Shown: positions 6,733 through 15,875 of the stretch, piece by piece
Position numbering within the stretch: the stretch's first letter is position 1
Layout of the letters: every line of letters begins with the position of its first letter
IMG/VR virus record: IMGVR_UViG_3300046167_000151
Location: 1-34,457 of that record
Origin: a virus
DNA: 34,457 nt
Reading direction: 5' to 3' (one strand)
The notes under the pieces: generated by a model
What the model was told of the DNA's origin: nothing
What the model saw: the letters and a program-made list of their open reading frames with translations, nothing else
Databases searched by the model: none
Made by a program: the position numbers and the translations under genes

Positions 6733-8695
6733 TTATTCTCCGCGTGTTGCGCCGTAAGTTGTCAGGCCGAAAGTGGTCAAGGCGTCAAGCACTTGCTGCG
6801 CCCGTGTTGGGTCTTGAAGCCGCTTTGCCTCTTGTAACAGAATTGGCACTATTATGTCACGATCTGCGCCCTGCATCGACAGTAATTCACCAATCTCGCG
6901 GTTTAAGTTTGAGCGCCTTTTGCCGTACATAATTTCGTCTATAATGCGATTGAGCGGATCAGCTATAGCGCCTCTGTAAATGCGCGAAAATGGCCCTTCT
7001 CTTTGTGTTCCAGAAGGATCGCGCAAATCAGCGACATCAGCCGCCCCTTCTGTGCGGAACGCAGTTTGCGATCCGGCCAAAACATCGCCGCGCGTGCCGG
7101 AAAACTCTTTTTCGGCAAACAACCTCTGTATAACGGCATCCGCGTCAGGCTTGCCAAGTAGAAGTTGCAATTTCTCGCGGTTCCAAGACTTGTCGAATTG
7201 CTGCCACGCGGTTGCCGCATCGCTTCTTGACGTACCCATAAGGGCTGCAATGTATTCTCTCGCGCCTTTCACATATGCGTCACGCTCAAGCGGCTTCATT
7301 TTATCAAGCATTGCTTTTAATTGCGCTGGGGGCAAAGCAGACGTTGGGCCGCCAGAAAACACAGTGCGGCCATTATCTACCGCACGCTCGATCTGTGAGC
7401 TTTCGGCGTATCCGGCGCGCGCCGTGGCGTAGTTTGGTATCTCATCAAGACGCCTGTCCATATCATCTAATATGGGCATCAACTGCCTTGCTTTGTTCTT
7501 CTGACCGGCTATTTTGGCAGATTGTATCGCGTCGTTCAAAGCGCTGCGGGCGTTGTGGAGTTTAGACGCCGAAACTGGCCCCTCCTTGCCCAGATCACGC
7601 AGAACGGCGTTTAGGCCGCTTCTGACGTTAGACGCCGCATCGTCTGCCATCATGATCAAGCCAGAACGCAACGCGCTAATATCGAACTTTATATCGCTCT
7701 GCGTAGCCGCGTCATACATTGGGCCAAGCTCAGACGACTTGCGCATTTCCTGCGCTGCGCGCTCCTCAATAGCGGCTATTTCTGGGCCAAGCCTCTCGGT
7801 AACAATGTCTTCAGTGCGTTGTCCTGCGCCGCCTGCTCGTTGCTCTATTCGCGTGCGTAATGCGTCCGAACCCTCCCCTTGCAACACTGCTAAAGATTGC
7901 GCCAGCCCGCGCGGAGATCCGGCAATATCAGCCACCATCCCCTCTGGGCCAAGAGACTGCAAGTATTCTTCAATATTTCGCCCCGCCACCATCGGGCTTT
8001 GCAATTTTTTCCCAACTCTGCGCAACGAAGCTCCGCTGAAGCCCCCCCTCGCCAGCACGGCCTATATCTTGAATGCCTCTGGTAACAGCACCAGCTACGC
8101 GACCCGCCACTGGCGCAACAGCGCCAAGCGCTGCACCTGTCGCTGCGGTAACTGGAGAAACCTCTGCCATGCGCGGCCCGAAGCCTCCTTCGCCGCCAGC
8201 GAACTCTGGCAAAGTTGCTGTCGCCGCGCCGGTGCCTGCCCCAACAGCAACTTTACCTGCCGTTCCCAATCCTCTAGCCAAACGCATAGACGTGCCGACA
8301 GGCAACACTGCACCCGCAACGCCGCCTGCGACTTCGCCTTTGGCAAACTGCTCTGGAGCCAGCAGCTGCGCCGCCTCGTCGCGCTGGCGAACAAGGTCAC
8401 GATATTTTGCGTATGCTTTTTTCGCGCCCTCGATGTCGCGTTTGCGGAGCAACTCGTTTGCCGCTTGGTATGCGCCAGCGATCTCGTCAGCCAAGTTTAA
8501 GCTGGCACCTTTCTGGAAGCCGCGATATGTGGCGATGGTTTCAATTTCAGCCTGCCTTGCTGGCTTGCGCTTTTTGCGTGCAGCGTCCAGCGCCTTCTGG
8601 CCGTCTTCGCTTATCGTTCCGGCGGCCTCAAGCTTTTCCAAGGCGGCGATTGCCGCTTGGACATTAGAGGCTTCGGCGTATGTCATCTCAGCCAT
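6733..8695 (-). CDS. Internal virion (ejection) protein, one +1 frameshift in a G run
   Basis: About 653 residues across one break. The N-terminus is helical and charged (EALRKKRKPARQ-like, ARQAEIETIATYRGF), followed by an Ala/Gly-rich hydrophobic stretch (VAGGVAGAVLPVGTS, GAALGAVAPVAGRVAGAV) that could insert in a membrane. Next comes RRVGKKLQSP, then LGPEGMVADIAG, a motif seen in marine phage internal virion proteins. The rest is helical to TTYGATRGE. The break is a run of seven C on the plus strand (8042-8048); with six, GEGG joins FSGASLRRVG. It lies next to a transglycosylase, so a role in DNA ejection is likely. Confidence 0.72.
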
Positions 8696-8696
8696 G

Positions 8697-10232
8697 TTAA
8701 CCTCCGCTCGATGGGTTTAGCGTTTTAAGCGCTTCTTCTTCTGTCATGGACGGCGCGGGTATATCTGCGCCACCCCCAAGGAAGCTTCTGACGCTTTCAA
8801 ATGGATCTGGCAATGCTGCGATTTCCTCTTCGGCTTGCTGGATGCTAAAGTCTGGGTCAGTTAGCGCTCTGGACGCTATTCTGCCAACTCTGGCATTGTG
8901 TTCAGTAATCGCCACCATGCTCTTCACGATAAGCTTGTTGCCGTTTGGCTGGTTCTGGATGGCTGGCAGCGATGCCTTATACAGCGCCAAGTCTGCATCC
9001 GAAATAACGCCAGAACCGGCTGGCCTTTGCGCCGGAACAAGTTGGCTGATTATGGCTTCGGCGGCTGCCGCTGGGGCGCTTCTAAAGTCTACGCCAAAAT
9101 ACTGGTTGGCGCGTGACAAGAAGCCTGCGCTTAATCCTGTGTCACTTTCATCAAGCAGATCGTCAAGAAGCTTAATGCGCCCAAGATTAGACGTCGCGTC
9201 TCGTCCGGCCTGCGCCATCTCGGCAAAGTTTCTTGCCAACTCTGCTTGGCCAACCTTCACAAACTCACCTTCACCGCCGCCAATCTGAACCATTGGGCCG
9301 CCGCCGATCTTATTGGCAGTGCCGTCTGGCTTCAAATTGTACAAGCCTTCAGCGATTTCCGCATTCGGGTACATCTTGCGCAACTGCTCGGCGCTTACGA
9401 TCTGGCCTTTGCCCTTCGGCGTCTCCAGCGATTTGCTGACCAACGCATTCATAATATCCTTTGCGCCGATTGACCCGCCCTCTACGGCGTCAGCATAATC
9501 GTCGTACCCCATCCTGCGCAGATACTCGACCGTCTTGTTCTTCGTTGCAGTCGCCTGCCGCTGCGCGCCGCGCGCCCTGATCGCCTCGCCAGCCCGCAGC
9601 TCCGGCATGATGAGCGGATCGAGCGCCGCAGCAAATTGCTCCGCTCTACTTAGACCCGTCGTCGGGCTTGGCGTGCCAAGGTAATCCATGATGCCGCCGA
9701 AGCCGCCTCTGCGCTGCTGCGGCGCTGCCGCTGCCGCTGCCTGCGGGCGATCCTGCATTAGCGCTGACAGTGGCGCGCGTGGCGCTGTTTGTGGGGCCGT
9801 TCCGCTGGCCAGCATCTGCATGCGCAGCTCTTCTTCGCGCGCCCTATCCATTGGAGTTGCCATCGTGGTTTGCCCTTCTCCTAAAATCGTCTTCACATAG
9901 TTTTGCGTTTCCGCAATATTTGGCACCCTGCCAAGCTTAGCCACACGCGTTGGCCCAGCGTTATACGCAGCCAGCGCAAGCTCTGGGCTGCCAAAGCGTT
10001 TAAGCTGCTGGCTTAGATACTTTGCAGCGCCTTCCAAGTTTTGCATCGGATCTGTCGGGTCTACGCCAAGCTCCTGCGCCGTGGCAGGCATAAGCTGGCC
10101 GAGGCCGATCGCGCCCTTCGGGCTTACGACGTCCGGCCTAAAGCTGCTCTCCTGCTGTATGAGGCGCAGGAACATTTCGGGGTCTATCCCGTATTTGCGT
10201 GCCGCGTCTCTGGCTGCTTGGCGGTAGTCCAT
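8697..10232 (-). CDS. Internal virion protein with N-terminal lytic transglycosylase (SLT) domain
   Basis: 511 residues. Residues 1-115 form an SLT-type lysozyme-like domain: catalytic Glu28 in [21 protein letters not shown] (41-53) and [10 protein letters not shown] (about 85-94). It would cut peptidoglycan during DNA entry. The rest is helical with Ala/Pro/Gln-rich linkers ([17 protein letters not shown]) and a C-terminal helical region ([16 protein letters not shown]). The lack of a signal peptide and the virion-protein neighbours point to virion-associated entry rather than lysis. The start has no upstream competitor and lies 3 bases from the previous stop. Confidence 0.85.
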   Translation of the reverse strand: MDYRQAARDAARKYGIDPEMFLRLIQQESSFRPDVVSPKGAIGLGQLMPATAQELGVDPTDPMQNLEGAAKYLSQQLKRFGSPELALAAYNAGPTRVAKLGRVPNIAETQNYVKTILGEGQTTMATPMDRAREEELRMQMLASGTAPQTAPRAPLSALMQDRPQAAAAAAPQQRRGGFGGIMDYLGTPSPTTGLSRAEQFAAALDPLIMPELRAGEAIRARGAQRQATATKNKTVEYLRRMGYDDYADAVEGGSIGAKDIMNALVSKSLETPKGKGQIVSAEQLRKMYPNAEIAEGLYNLKPDGTANKIGGGPMVQIGGGEGEFVKVGQAELARNFAEMAQAGRDATSNLGRIKLLDDLLDESDTGLSAGFLSRANQYFGVDFRSAPAAAAEAIISQLVPAQRPAGSGVISDADLALYKASLPAIQNQPNGNKLIVKSMVAITEHNARVGRIASRALTDPDFSIQQAEEEIAALPDPFESVRSFLGGGADIPAPSMTEEEALKTLNPSSGG

Positions 10233-10235
10233 GTG

Positions 10236-11213
10236 TTACCTCGGCATCCCCATTATCGTCTGGAAGTAATTAAACAGACCCGGAGTGAATGATTCAGTCG
10301 TCGTCGACTGATCTGGCGTTGCCCCAAGCGCCGCCAATGGCGCTGCAAGCGCGGCCTGCGGTGCGCCGGTGTAGCCAGCATATTGCGCCTTGGCCGCGTC
10401 GATGAGCGACTGCTGCAACATCTGCTGCAGTAGCCCCTGCTGCATCTGCTGCTGCTGGATCGCCTGCCCTGTGCCGAATGCCTGCTGGCCAAGCCCCGCG
10501 AGCTGCTGAGCTGCGCCCAAACGCGTACCCATCGCAGCCTGCTGCGCCGCCAAGTTTTGCGCCTGAGCGGATGCACGCTGCTGCGCCGCGTATTGCGCCG
10601 CAGCCGTCTGAGCGCCGACATCCTGACCGGCGAGGCCAAGTGCAGTCTGGTATCCCTGCTGGCGTAGCCTTGACGCGGCGTCTAGCGCCTGCTGCCCGTA
10701 GCCAAGCCGCGTCTCTGCCTCGGCAATGCCTTGGCGTGAGCCGCCGAACGCGCCTGCACGCTGCGCCTGCGCGCCTTGCAGATTTAGCGCCTGCTCCTGC
10801 GCGGTGCCAATGTCACGCATCGTCTGCTGCACGACTTGGCTCTCATACGGGTTGGTGTATGGCGCGAGGCTTGTGCCTGCGATCTGCGATGGTCGGTATG
10901 CGGTCGGACGTATGCCCATCGGCGTGAAGCCCAGACCCTGCTGCGTCGCGCCCATTGCCTGCTGCAATGCGCCAGCCGCTGCCTGATTTACGTTAAACTG
11001 ACCCTGCGGCGCGAGCGGCGCGTATTGCGCTTGGCTTGGCAGAGGGGCTGCTGGCTGGCCGCCCACACCGCCCTTCGCTGGCATCACCGGCATCGCAGGC
11101 ACGTTGCTGGTTGAGCTGCCACGCATTCCGGCGCTCGGCATCAGTGGGCCGCCCATCGCCTGCGCTGCTGGCATTGCGACCTGACCGCCGCCCTTTGCAC
11201 CTTGTCCAGCCAT
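10236..11213 (-). CDS. Ala/Gln-rich internal virion protein candidate
   Basis: 325 residues of low-complexity sequence. A Gly/Pro/Met-rich start is followed by Ala/Gln-rich helices (AAAGALQQAMGATQQG, QQRASAQAQNLAAQQAAM, QQQQMQQGLLQQMLQQ). Between these lie motifs common in marine phage virion proteins: ALNLQGAQAQRAGAFGGSR and AETRLGYGQQALDAAS. The end is SFTPGLFNYFQTIMGM. It lies inside the ejection-protein cassette, so a structural or injected role is likely, but no catalytic motif is visible. Confidence 0.7.
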   Translation of the reverse strand: MAGQGAKGGGQVAMPAAQAMGGPLMPSAGMRGSSTSNVPAMPVMPAKGGVGGQPAAPLPSQAQYAPLAPQGQFNVNQAAAGALQQAMGATQQGLGFTPMGIRPTAYRPSQIAGTSLAPYTNPYESQVVQQTMRDIGTAQEQALNLQGAQAQRAGAFGGSRQGIAEAETRLGYGQQALDAASRLRQQGYQTALGLAGQDVGAQTAAAQYAAQQRASAQAQNLAAQQAAMGTRLGAAQQLAGLGQQAFGTGQAIQQQQMQQGLLQQMLQQSLIDAAKAQYAGYTGAPQAALAAPLAALGATPDQSTTTESFTPGLFNYFQTIMGMPR

Positions 11214-11214
11214 C

Positions 11215-12717
11215 TTATGCGCTCCTTCTAACTAAGCCGACCACAAAGAATTGGGCCGTGCGGGCGGCAAAATGTATGCCACCCATGATTGTGCGTTTCT
11301 TGCCTCTTGCGAAGTCAATGTAATCCCTAAACTCTGAATAATGGTTGTGGGCCTTGCCTTCCGCAATCTTCTTGCTGCCAAGATGCCGATAACCTCTGCG
11401 TATGGCCTCGCCCCACCACTTGCCGTGCAGCTTATCCATACACCAAACAACGGCCTCGCGCTTCATGCGAGGCGTAAACGCACCAGAGTTTACAGCGTGG
11501 GTCGCAACCACGCATCCACCGCCGCCGCCACCGCCGCCTCCGCTGTCACCGCTATCGCTAGATGTTGGACGTGCGGGTGGAGCGGTTGAGGCCGCAGATG
11601 GAACCAAGTCGCCGCTTGGCGTCATGACATACTGCGTCGGGGCTGCGCTTACATCGTCTGGCCGCTCGTAACCGCCGGTTGACGTGCTATAAATCATCCC
11701 AGATGGCGCGGCCTCCTGCATCTCCGTGACGGTCGGGGTTTCAATCGGGTTATTTACACCGCCAACCTGATAAGTGTCATCAAGCAATATCTGGCCAAGC
11801 AATGTATTCGCCGCAATGCCAGTTACGCCTTCTTGGATGTCGTCCACTACCTGCTGGACAGTTGACGCTTCACTTGTGTCGGTTATCCCTTCGGCGGGAT
11901 CTGTAATCATCGTGGAAGCCTGCACGTTTGATGGCGGCAAATACGCCGCAGCACCCGCTGCGTCAACCATCTCCGGCGTTATCCCGTAGCCAGTTGATTG
12001 GCCTGTCGGGTCTTGCGCTGCTTGCGCGGCCTGATAATCGTAAACAGTTTGGAAGGCTTCATCGTATTGTGGGTTAGTTGGGTCGGTTGCCACGATTTGC
12101 TGCGCAATCTGAACCTCTGGCGGCGCGATATTGAATATCTGGTCATTAGGCTGGACGGCCAAATTTGGGTTAGCGGCAAAGCTAGTCATCTCGTAAGATA
12201 CGTTTTGCGGCCCCGCCATTGCTTGAGCCTGCGCAATCGCCAGCTCGTTTTCGCGCTGACGCTCACGCTCCTGCGCACCTGTCATATATTGGCCATAGTC
12301 AACAGGCTGCTGGACGCGTGATCCGACTTGGCCGGTCACGGGATCAATGAAGAAGCTGTCGATAAACTCTTTCTGCGCTGGTCGTCTCGCCGCAAGCTCG
12401 GCAACAGATTGCTCGTACATTGGCGCGGCGCTGTAGCCAGACACGCCGCCCGCATATTGCGTTGGCGGGGCCATGCCGCCCATGACGTCTGCCTGAGACA
12501 TCTGCGGCCCCAAGCCAAATGCAGACGCAACGTCAGCGGTTTGCTGGAAGCCCGCCTGCTGAAACGGCGTAAACGCGGCAACATCTGGCCCGAAATACGG
12601 CACATAGCCAATCTGGCTAATGCCTTCGGCCTTTGCCAAGTTACGGCGCGCAGCCTCTTCAATGTATTCTGGGATCGTAACTGATGACGTTGTTGACCCG
12701 CCTTTGCCGCCTGCCAT
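11215..12717 (-). CDS. Structural protein with poly-Gly linker and conserved C-terminal domain
   Basis: 500 residues in two parts. The first about 390 are Ala/Gln/Pro-rich and probably extended (SVTIPEYIEEAARRNLAKAE near the start, FTPFQQAGFQQTADVA). A run of nine glycines then leads to a compact basic domain of about 100 residues starting CVVATHAVNSGAFTP, with WCMDKLHGKWWGEAIRRGY and YIDFARGKKRTIMGG, and a hydrophobic end. The CxxATxA start recalls the CFIATA-type motif found in other secreted or phage proteins; that link is tentative. It is encoded with the ejection proteins. Confidence 0.65.
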   Translation of the reverse strand: MAGGKGGSTTSSVTIPEYIEEAARRNLAKAEGISQIGYVPYFGPDVAAFTPFQQAGFQQTADVASAFGLGPQMSQADVMGGMAPPTQYAGGVSGYSAAPMYEQSVAELAARRPAQKEFIDSFFIDPVTGQVGSRVQQPVDYGQYMTGAQERERQRENELAIAQAQAMAGPQNVSYEMTSFAANPNLAVQPNDQIFNIAPPEVQIAQQIVATDPTNPQYDEAFQTVYDYQAAQAAQDPTGQSTGYGITPEMVDAAGAAAYLPPSNVQASTMITDPAEGITDTSEASTVQQVVDDIQEGVTGIAANTLLGQILLDDTYQVGGVNNPIETPTVTEMQEAAPSGMIYSTSTGGYERPDDVSAAPTQYVMTPSGDLVPSAASTAPPARPTSSDSGDSGGGGGGGGGCVVATHAVNSGAFTPRMKREAVVWCMDKLHGKWWGEAIRRGYRHLGSKKIAEGKAHNHYSEFRDYIDFARGKKRTIMGGIHFAARTAQFFVVGLVRRSA

Positions 12718-13079
12718 TATTCAAACTCCTTCACATATGAGGCGTGCAGTGGCACCCAGCCATGCGCCTTCAGTGGTTTCTTCCAGCCAAACCGGCCCGT
12801 CATGGTCAACGCAGAGCATCCTTGCGCTTTTGCCCATGCTATCACATCTTCATGCATTTCTAAAATCTGATCCAACTCGCCGCCGCCAAGAAACACGTTT
12901 AAAACTTTCTTTCTCGGATATACCACTATTTCGGTCACTATGCACCCCCTCGGCGTGGGCCAGAGCTGCATCGTTCCTTTGTATATACCTTCGGCCACGT
13001 CGATGAAGTCATGCGTGCCGCCGGAATGCTCCAAGGCAGCCTCAATCCAGTCACGGCATCTCTCCAGCTCTTTATCCAT
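12717..13079 (-). CDS. Conserved hypothetical protein, possible GNAT-like fold
   Basis: A 120-residue protein with alternating helices and strands: RCRDWIEAALEHSGG, GTMQLWPTPRGCIVTEIVVY, KVLNVFLGGGELDQILEM, then AWAKAQGCSALTMTGRFGW and LKAHGWVPLHASYVKEF. The closing pattern (GRxGWxxxLxxxGW, Tyr, acidic end) and the strand-turn-helix order resemble an acetyltransferase-like fold seen in phage proteins near tail genes. No acetyl-CoA loop is certain. It starts 8 bases inside the previous gene and ends on a TAATG junction. Confidence 0.6.
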   Translation of the reverse strand: MDKELERCRDWIEAALEHSGGTHDFIDVAEGIYKGTMQLWPTPRGCIVTEIVVYPRKKVLNVFLGGGELDQILEMHEDVIAWAKAQGCSALTMTGRFGWKKPLKAHGWVPLHASYVKEFE

Positions 13080-13734
13080 GAAGCCTCGTAATTGCTAAGG
13101 TTGACGCGGGTATCGCTGGCACCGGCGAAGACGCTGCGGTGTAATTCAGAAAGCCGCTTGTGCTGTCGATCATGTAATTCACTTCCAAGTAGTCATTCGC
13201 CGCAACAGTGAATATCTGCGTGCGCGACGTGACCAGCGTGGCGTTATTCTGGTGCAGCGCAGTGGTCATGCCGCTATCTGCCACGTTGGTTCCGTTTACG
13301 CTGGGCCAAAAATAGAAGTGAACAGTGCTGGCTGACGTTGATGATATTTGCGCCGAGAACGATACAACATATTGGCCCGCCTCCTCGAACACGATGCGCG
13401 ACGCTGGCGTGCCTTGCGTGATGCCGTCATTGCCTGTGGGCGCGTCATATGTGAGCTTGTACGCCGTGTTGGCGGCAACAGGCGTGACGTCTGACGTCAG
13501 GATGAAATCAGCGTGGCCATCTTCCAGCACGATCTGCCGCCACTCGCCGTTTTTGCTGACAACGGGATACAAGTTTGTGCGATCCCACATCAGCACGCCA
13601 TCTTCTGCTGCGCTTTCGCCGCCCGTCTGCTGCACAAGCGGTGATCGCGTCTGACCAAGATAGAGCATCATGCGCCGCGCCCATGACTTCCAGTCATCGC
13701 CCTGCGGCTCTGGTGCGCGGTACTGCTGCGTCAT
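13072..13734 (-). CDS. Tail or decoration protein with beta-sandwich-like C-terminus
   Basis: 220 residues. After a short helical start (WKSWARRMMLYLGQTRSP) come strands with GESAAEDGVLMWDRTNLYPV. The second half is rich in Ser/Thr/Val and reads like a C1q/TNF-type jelly roll (RIVFEEAGQYVVSFSAQI, TVHFYFWPSVNG, TRTQIFTV-like, NDYLEVNYMI). Such modules usually form trimeric appendages on tails. It lies between the gp10-like hub candidate and the ejection proteins and begins at an ATGA overlap. Confidence 0.62.
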   Translation of the reverse strand: MTQQYRAPEPQGDDWKSWARRMMLYLGQTRSPLVQQTGGESAAEDGVLMWDRTNLYPVVSKNGEWRQIVLEDGHADFILTSDVTPVAANTAYKLTYDAPTGNDGITQGTPASRIVFEEAGQYVVSFSAQISSTSASTVHFYFWPSVNGTNVADSGMTTALHQNNATLVTSRTQIFTVAANDYLEVNYMIDSTSGFLNYTAASSPVPAIPASTLAITRLHG

Positions 13735-15213
13735 CTACGTCCACCCGCAACAGTGTCCAGTCGGTTTATGCCAACGCGCCAATCCGCAAGCCTTGCGCCA
13801 TCAACGCGCATCCGCACCTGACGGCCAGTGAAGCGCATGCTGGTGGGGTTGGACATGCTAAACGGCCCGTATGATCGCTCGGTGCCGTTAGGATAGAAAC
13901 GCGTTTTGAACGTGGCGCTGACATCGCCCTGCGTCTTCTCGTCGGGGATCATCTCCGTCACGCTGACAACGTTATCGCCGGAGCCAAGCATGATGGGGCC
14001 AGTTTCCGCAAACGGCGTCAGGCCGCCATACTCAAACCCGATCTCATGCTCGTATATTTTATTGTCAGACGGGTCGGCCATCATCGGCTGACGGAACGTG
14101 CCTGCGTCTGTTCCCGCCGTACGGGATAGCGTACCGATTGACCACGTATTTTCCACGTAATTATACGCCACGTAGCGGTCGTTTTCTGTGGACGCGCTGG
14201 ACGGATAGAACCACCACACCTCGCCATACTGGCCGTTTGACATGGCAAACGCCTTACTGATTTGCGCGCGGTTGATGTCGTTAAACACGTAATCAGACAC
14301 GTCGCTCTGGATCTCCTGCACGCCGCCGCCTGTGTAGGCGTAGAACGCATGCACGCCCATCCAGAAGCAGCCGACGTCCACGTTGGCGTATGCAAGTTTT
14401 GCCGCCAGCCCGCAGGAAGAGCCGACGCGCTCAATGCCGTAGACGTATGGCGGGCCAATATAGTTGGCGACATGCGCGTCACGCGTCGTCAGAATAAGCG
14501 TCTGGCCGCGCACAGAAACGCCCGCCATGATCTCGCCCTCGGTTTGCAGCTCAAGATCGCCAGCCTCGTTTGTCGCGGCAGGCGTCCACGTCGTGTTGTC
14601 TTCGCGGTCAGACCACTGGACAAGGCGCGGATTGCCGCCAGCGCCAAGGCAGAATAGGAAGCGCTCAGCCGTGACGACGATGCTCTTGTTATCGACAGGC
14701 GCGTTGGCGACTTGCGCGGCGACCGCGCCGGTGTTTAGCTGCCACTCGTAAACCTTGCCGTCGTCTTCGTTATTGGCCAGCAGATACTGCCCCCACGCCT
14801 GCAAGTTCCACGCGGTAGCTGGCTGAATGCGTACAGTGTCTGGCCGCGCAACGCCGTATGCGTAGCTGCCAAACAGGCCGCCGCCGAAACCGGTAAACGC
14901 TATGGCGTCTTCGCGGCCAGCGGTCAGGCCGACCGGCGTGATGTCGTATTGCGTGCCAGCGCTATTGTAGGCGTAGAGCGTGTTATATGTGCCGGTGGCA
15001 ATCCTGTCTGGCATTGGTATTGTCTGACCAAGTAAGCATTCCACGCGGCGTGGCGTTCGTGGCGGTGTTGGATCTTGTACGCCAACCCCTGACCGGCTGC
15101 ATCGTGCCGTCGATCCAACGGATCAAGCTAGCATCGCGCCAGCGGCCCATGCTCTGCAAGTCGGTTCCGTTGCGGTAAACCCCAGCGGGTACGTCTAATC
15201 TAATCAGGGCCAT
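13731..15213 (-). CDS. Beta-rich tail hub candidate (P22 gp10-like), one +1 frameshift
   Basis: About 493 residues when read through. It starts MALIRLDVPAGVYRNGTDL, with GAGG upstream, and passes RWRDASLIRWIDG and GWRTRS. After the break it continues RIATGTYNTLYAYN and repeated blade-like beta units (GVARPDTVRIQPATAW, YLLANNEDDGKVYEWQL, RFLFCLGAGGNPRLVQWSD, GQTLILTTRDAHVANY, NDRYVAYNYVENTWSIG). This is the layout of podovirus tail hub/stabilisation proteins such as P22 gp10, but the family name is inferred. The break lies near 15005-15020, where one surplus base separates TWSDN from RIATG. Confidence 0.65.
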
Positions 15214-15271
15214 CGTTGCCTCGTTGGTGTTGCGCGCTTGCCGCAGTGTAACACATGACCATTTGATGCGC

Positions 15272-15295
15272 AAAAGGGCAGCGCTTTGCTGCCCC
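15272..15295 (-). terminator. Intrinsic terminator
   Basis: On the minus strand GGGCAGC pairs with GCTGCCC around a 5-base loop and is followed directly by TTTT. It lies 26 bases after the DUF6447-like stop and before the gp10-like gene, so it would reduce read-through from tail-fibre genes into the hub, ejection and head genes. Confidence 0.8.
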
Positions 15296-15320
15296 TAGCG
15301 TTTTCGTTATGCTGCGACGG

Positions 15321-15528
15321 CTATTCGTCGTCAGGCTCAAGGGCAGCTTTCAGCTCGGCCATGAAGCCCTGCCTGCCCATCTGAAGCTGCACCAAGTTAA
15401 ACTGCGCAGAGCCGATCTTCTGGTCTAGCGAGTTGATGTGATTTATGCACATGCTTTGCAGTGTCGCTCAGTTGATCTTCAGTGTATTCTACATCGTCAA
15501 TCGTAATGACCTTTTTGTCTTCAGTCAT
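15321..15528 (-). CDS. Small DUF6447-like protein, one +1 frameshift
   Basis: About 68 residues once a single surplus base is ignored. The first part is MTEDKKVITIDDVEYTEDQL with a very good ribosome site (AAAGGAGA). After the break near 15455 (AAA on the minus strand) it reads CINHINSLDQKIGSAQFNL, then QMGRQGFMAELKAALEPD and TAG. The pattern of an I-x-I-D-D-x-x-Y strand followed by one long coiled-coil helix matches small phage proteins of the DUF6447 type, whose function is unknown. Neither half alone would be a plausible gene. Confidence 0.65.
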
Positions 15529-15545
15529 AGTGATCTCCTTTCAGG

Positions 15546-15857
15546 TTATGCTGCCCACGGCACACCGTCAGCAGTCGTTGGATTAGCTATTGCGTCAATT
15601 TTTGACGCTATGGTAGCTTCGGTATCCTCTTGTGATACATGACCCCAGACCCAGCCTTGAGCTTGAGCCTCAGTGATATCGTCATACGGTGTGAAGTCAG
15701 CAGCAGAGGCATCGTAGGTTAGCCCACAAGTGCCATAGCTAGATGCGCTGTTGCCATCGTCATCAACGCCTGTGCAGCGCCAGTGAGCAATGTAAACGCC
15801 ACCGTCAGCGATTTCGTGTTCCAATGTTGGAATAGTCCAAGTGTAGGTAATAGCCAT
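15546..15857 (-). CDS. Small conserved marine-phage protein (DUF7936-like)
   Basis: 103 residues. It begins MAITYTWTIPTLEHEIADGG and continues VYIAHWRCTGVDDDGN, a strand pattern seen in small proteins next to tail fibres of marine phages. Residues 60-103 contain YDDITEAQAQGWVWGHV, then ATIASKIDAIANP and a short hydrophobic end. The product could cap or assemble the fibre, but that is only inferred from position. It follows the fibre gene by 18 bases. Confidence 0.65.
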   Translation of the reverse strand: MAITYTWTIPTLEHEIADGGVYIAHWRCTGVDDDGNSASSYGTCGLTYDASAADFTPYDDITEAQAQGWVWGHVSQEDTEATIASKIDAIANPTTADGVPWAA

Positions 15858-15875
15858 AGCTTTTTCCTTTTCTGA

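Noticed and set aside
7514-8500. Plus-strand open frame of 328 codons
   Set aside because: It is a shadow of the internal virion protein; composition is Ser/Cys/Arg-rich and there is no ribosome site.
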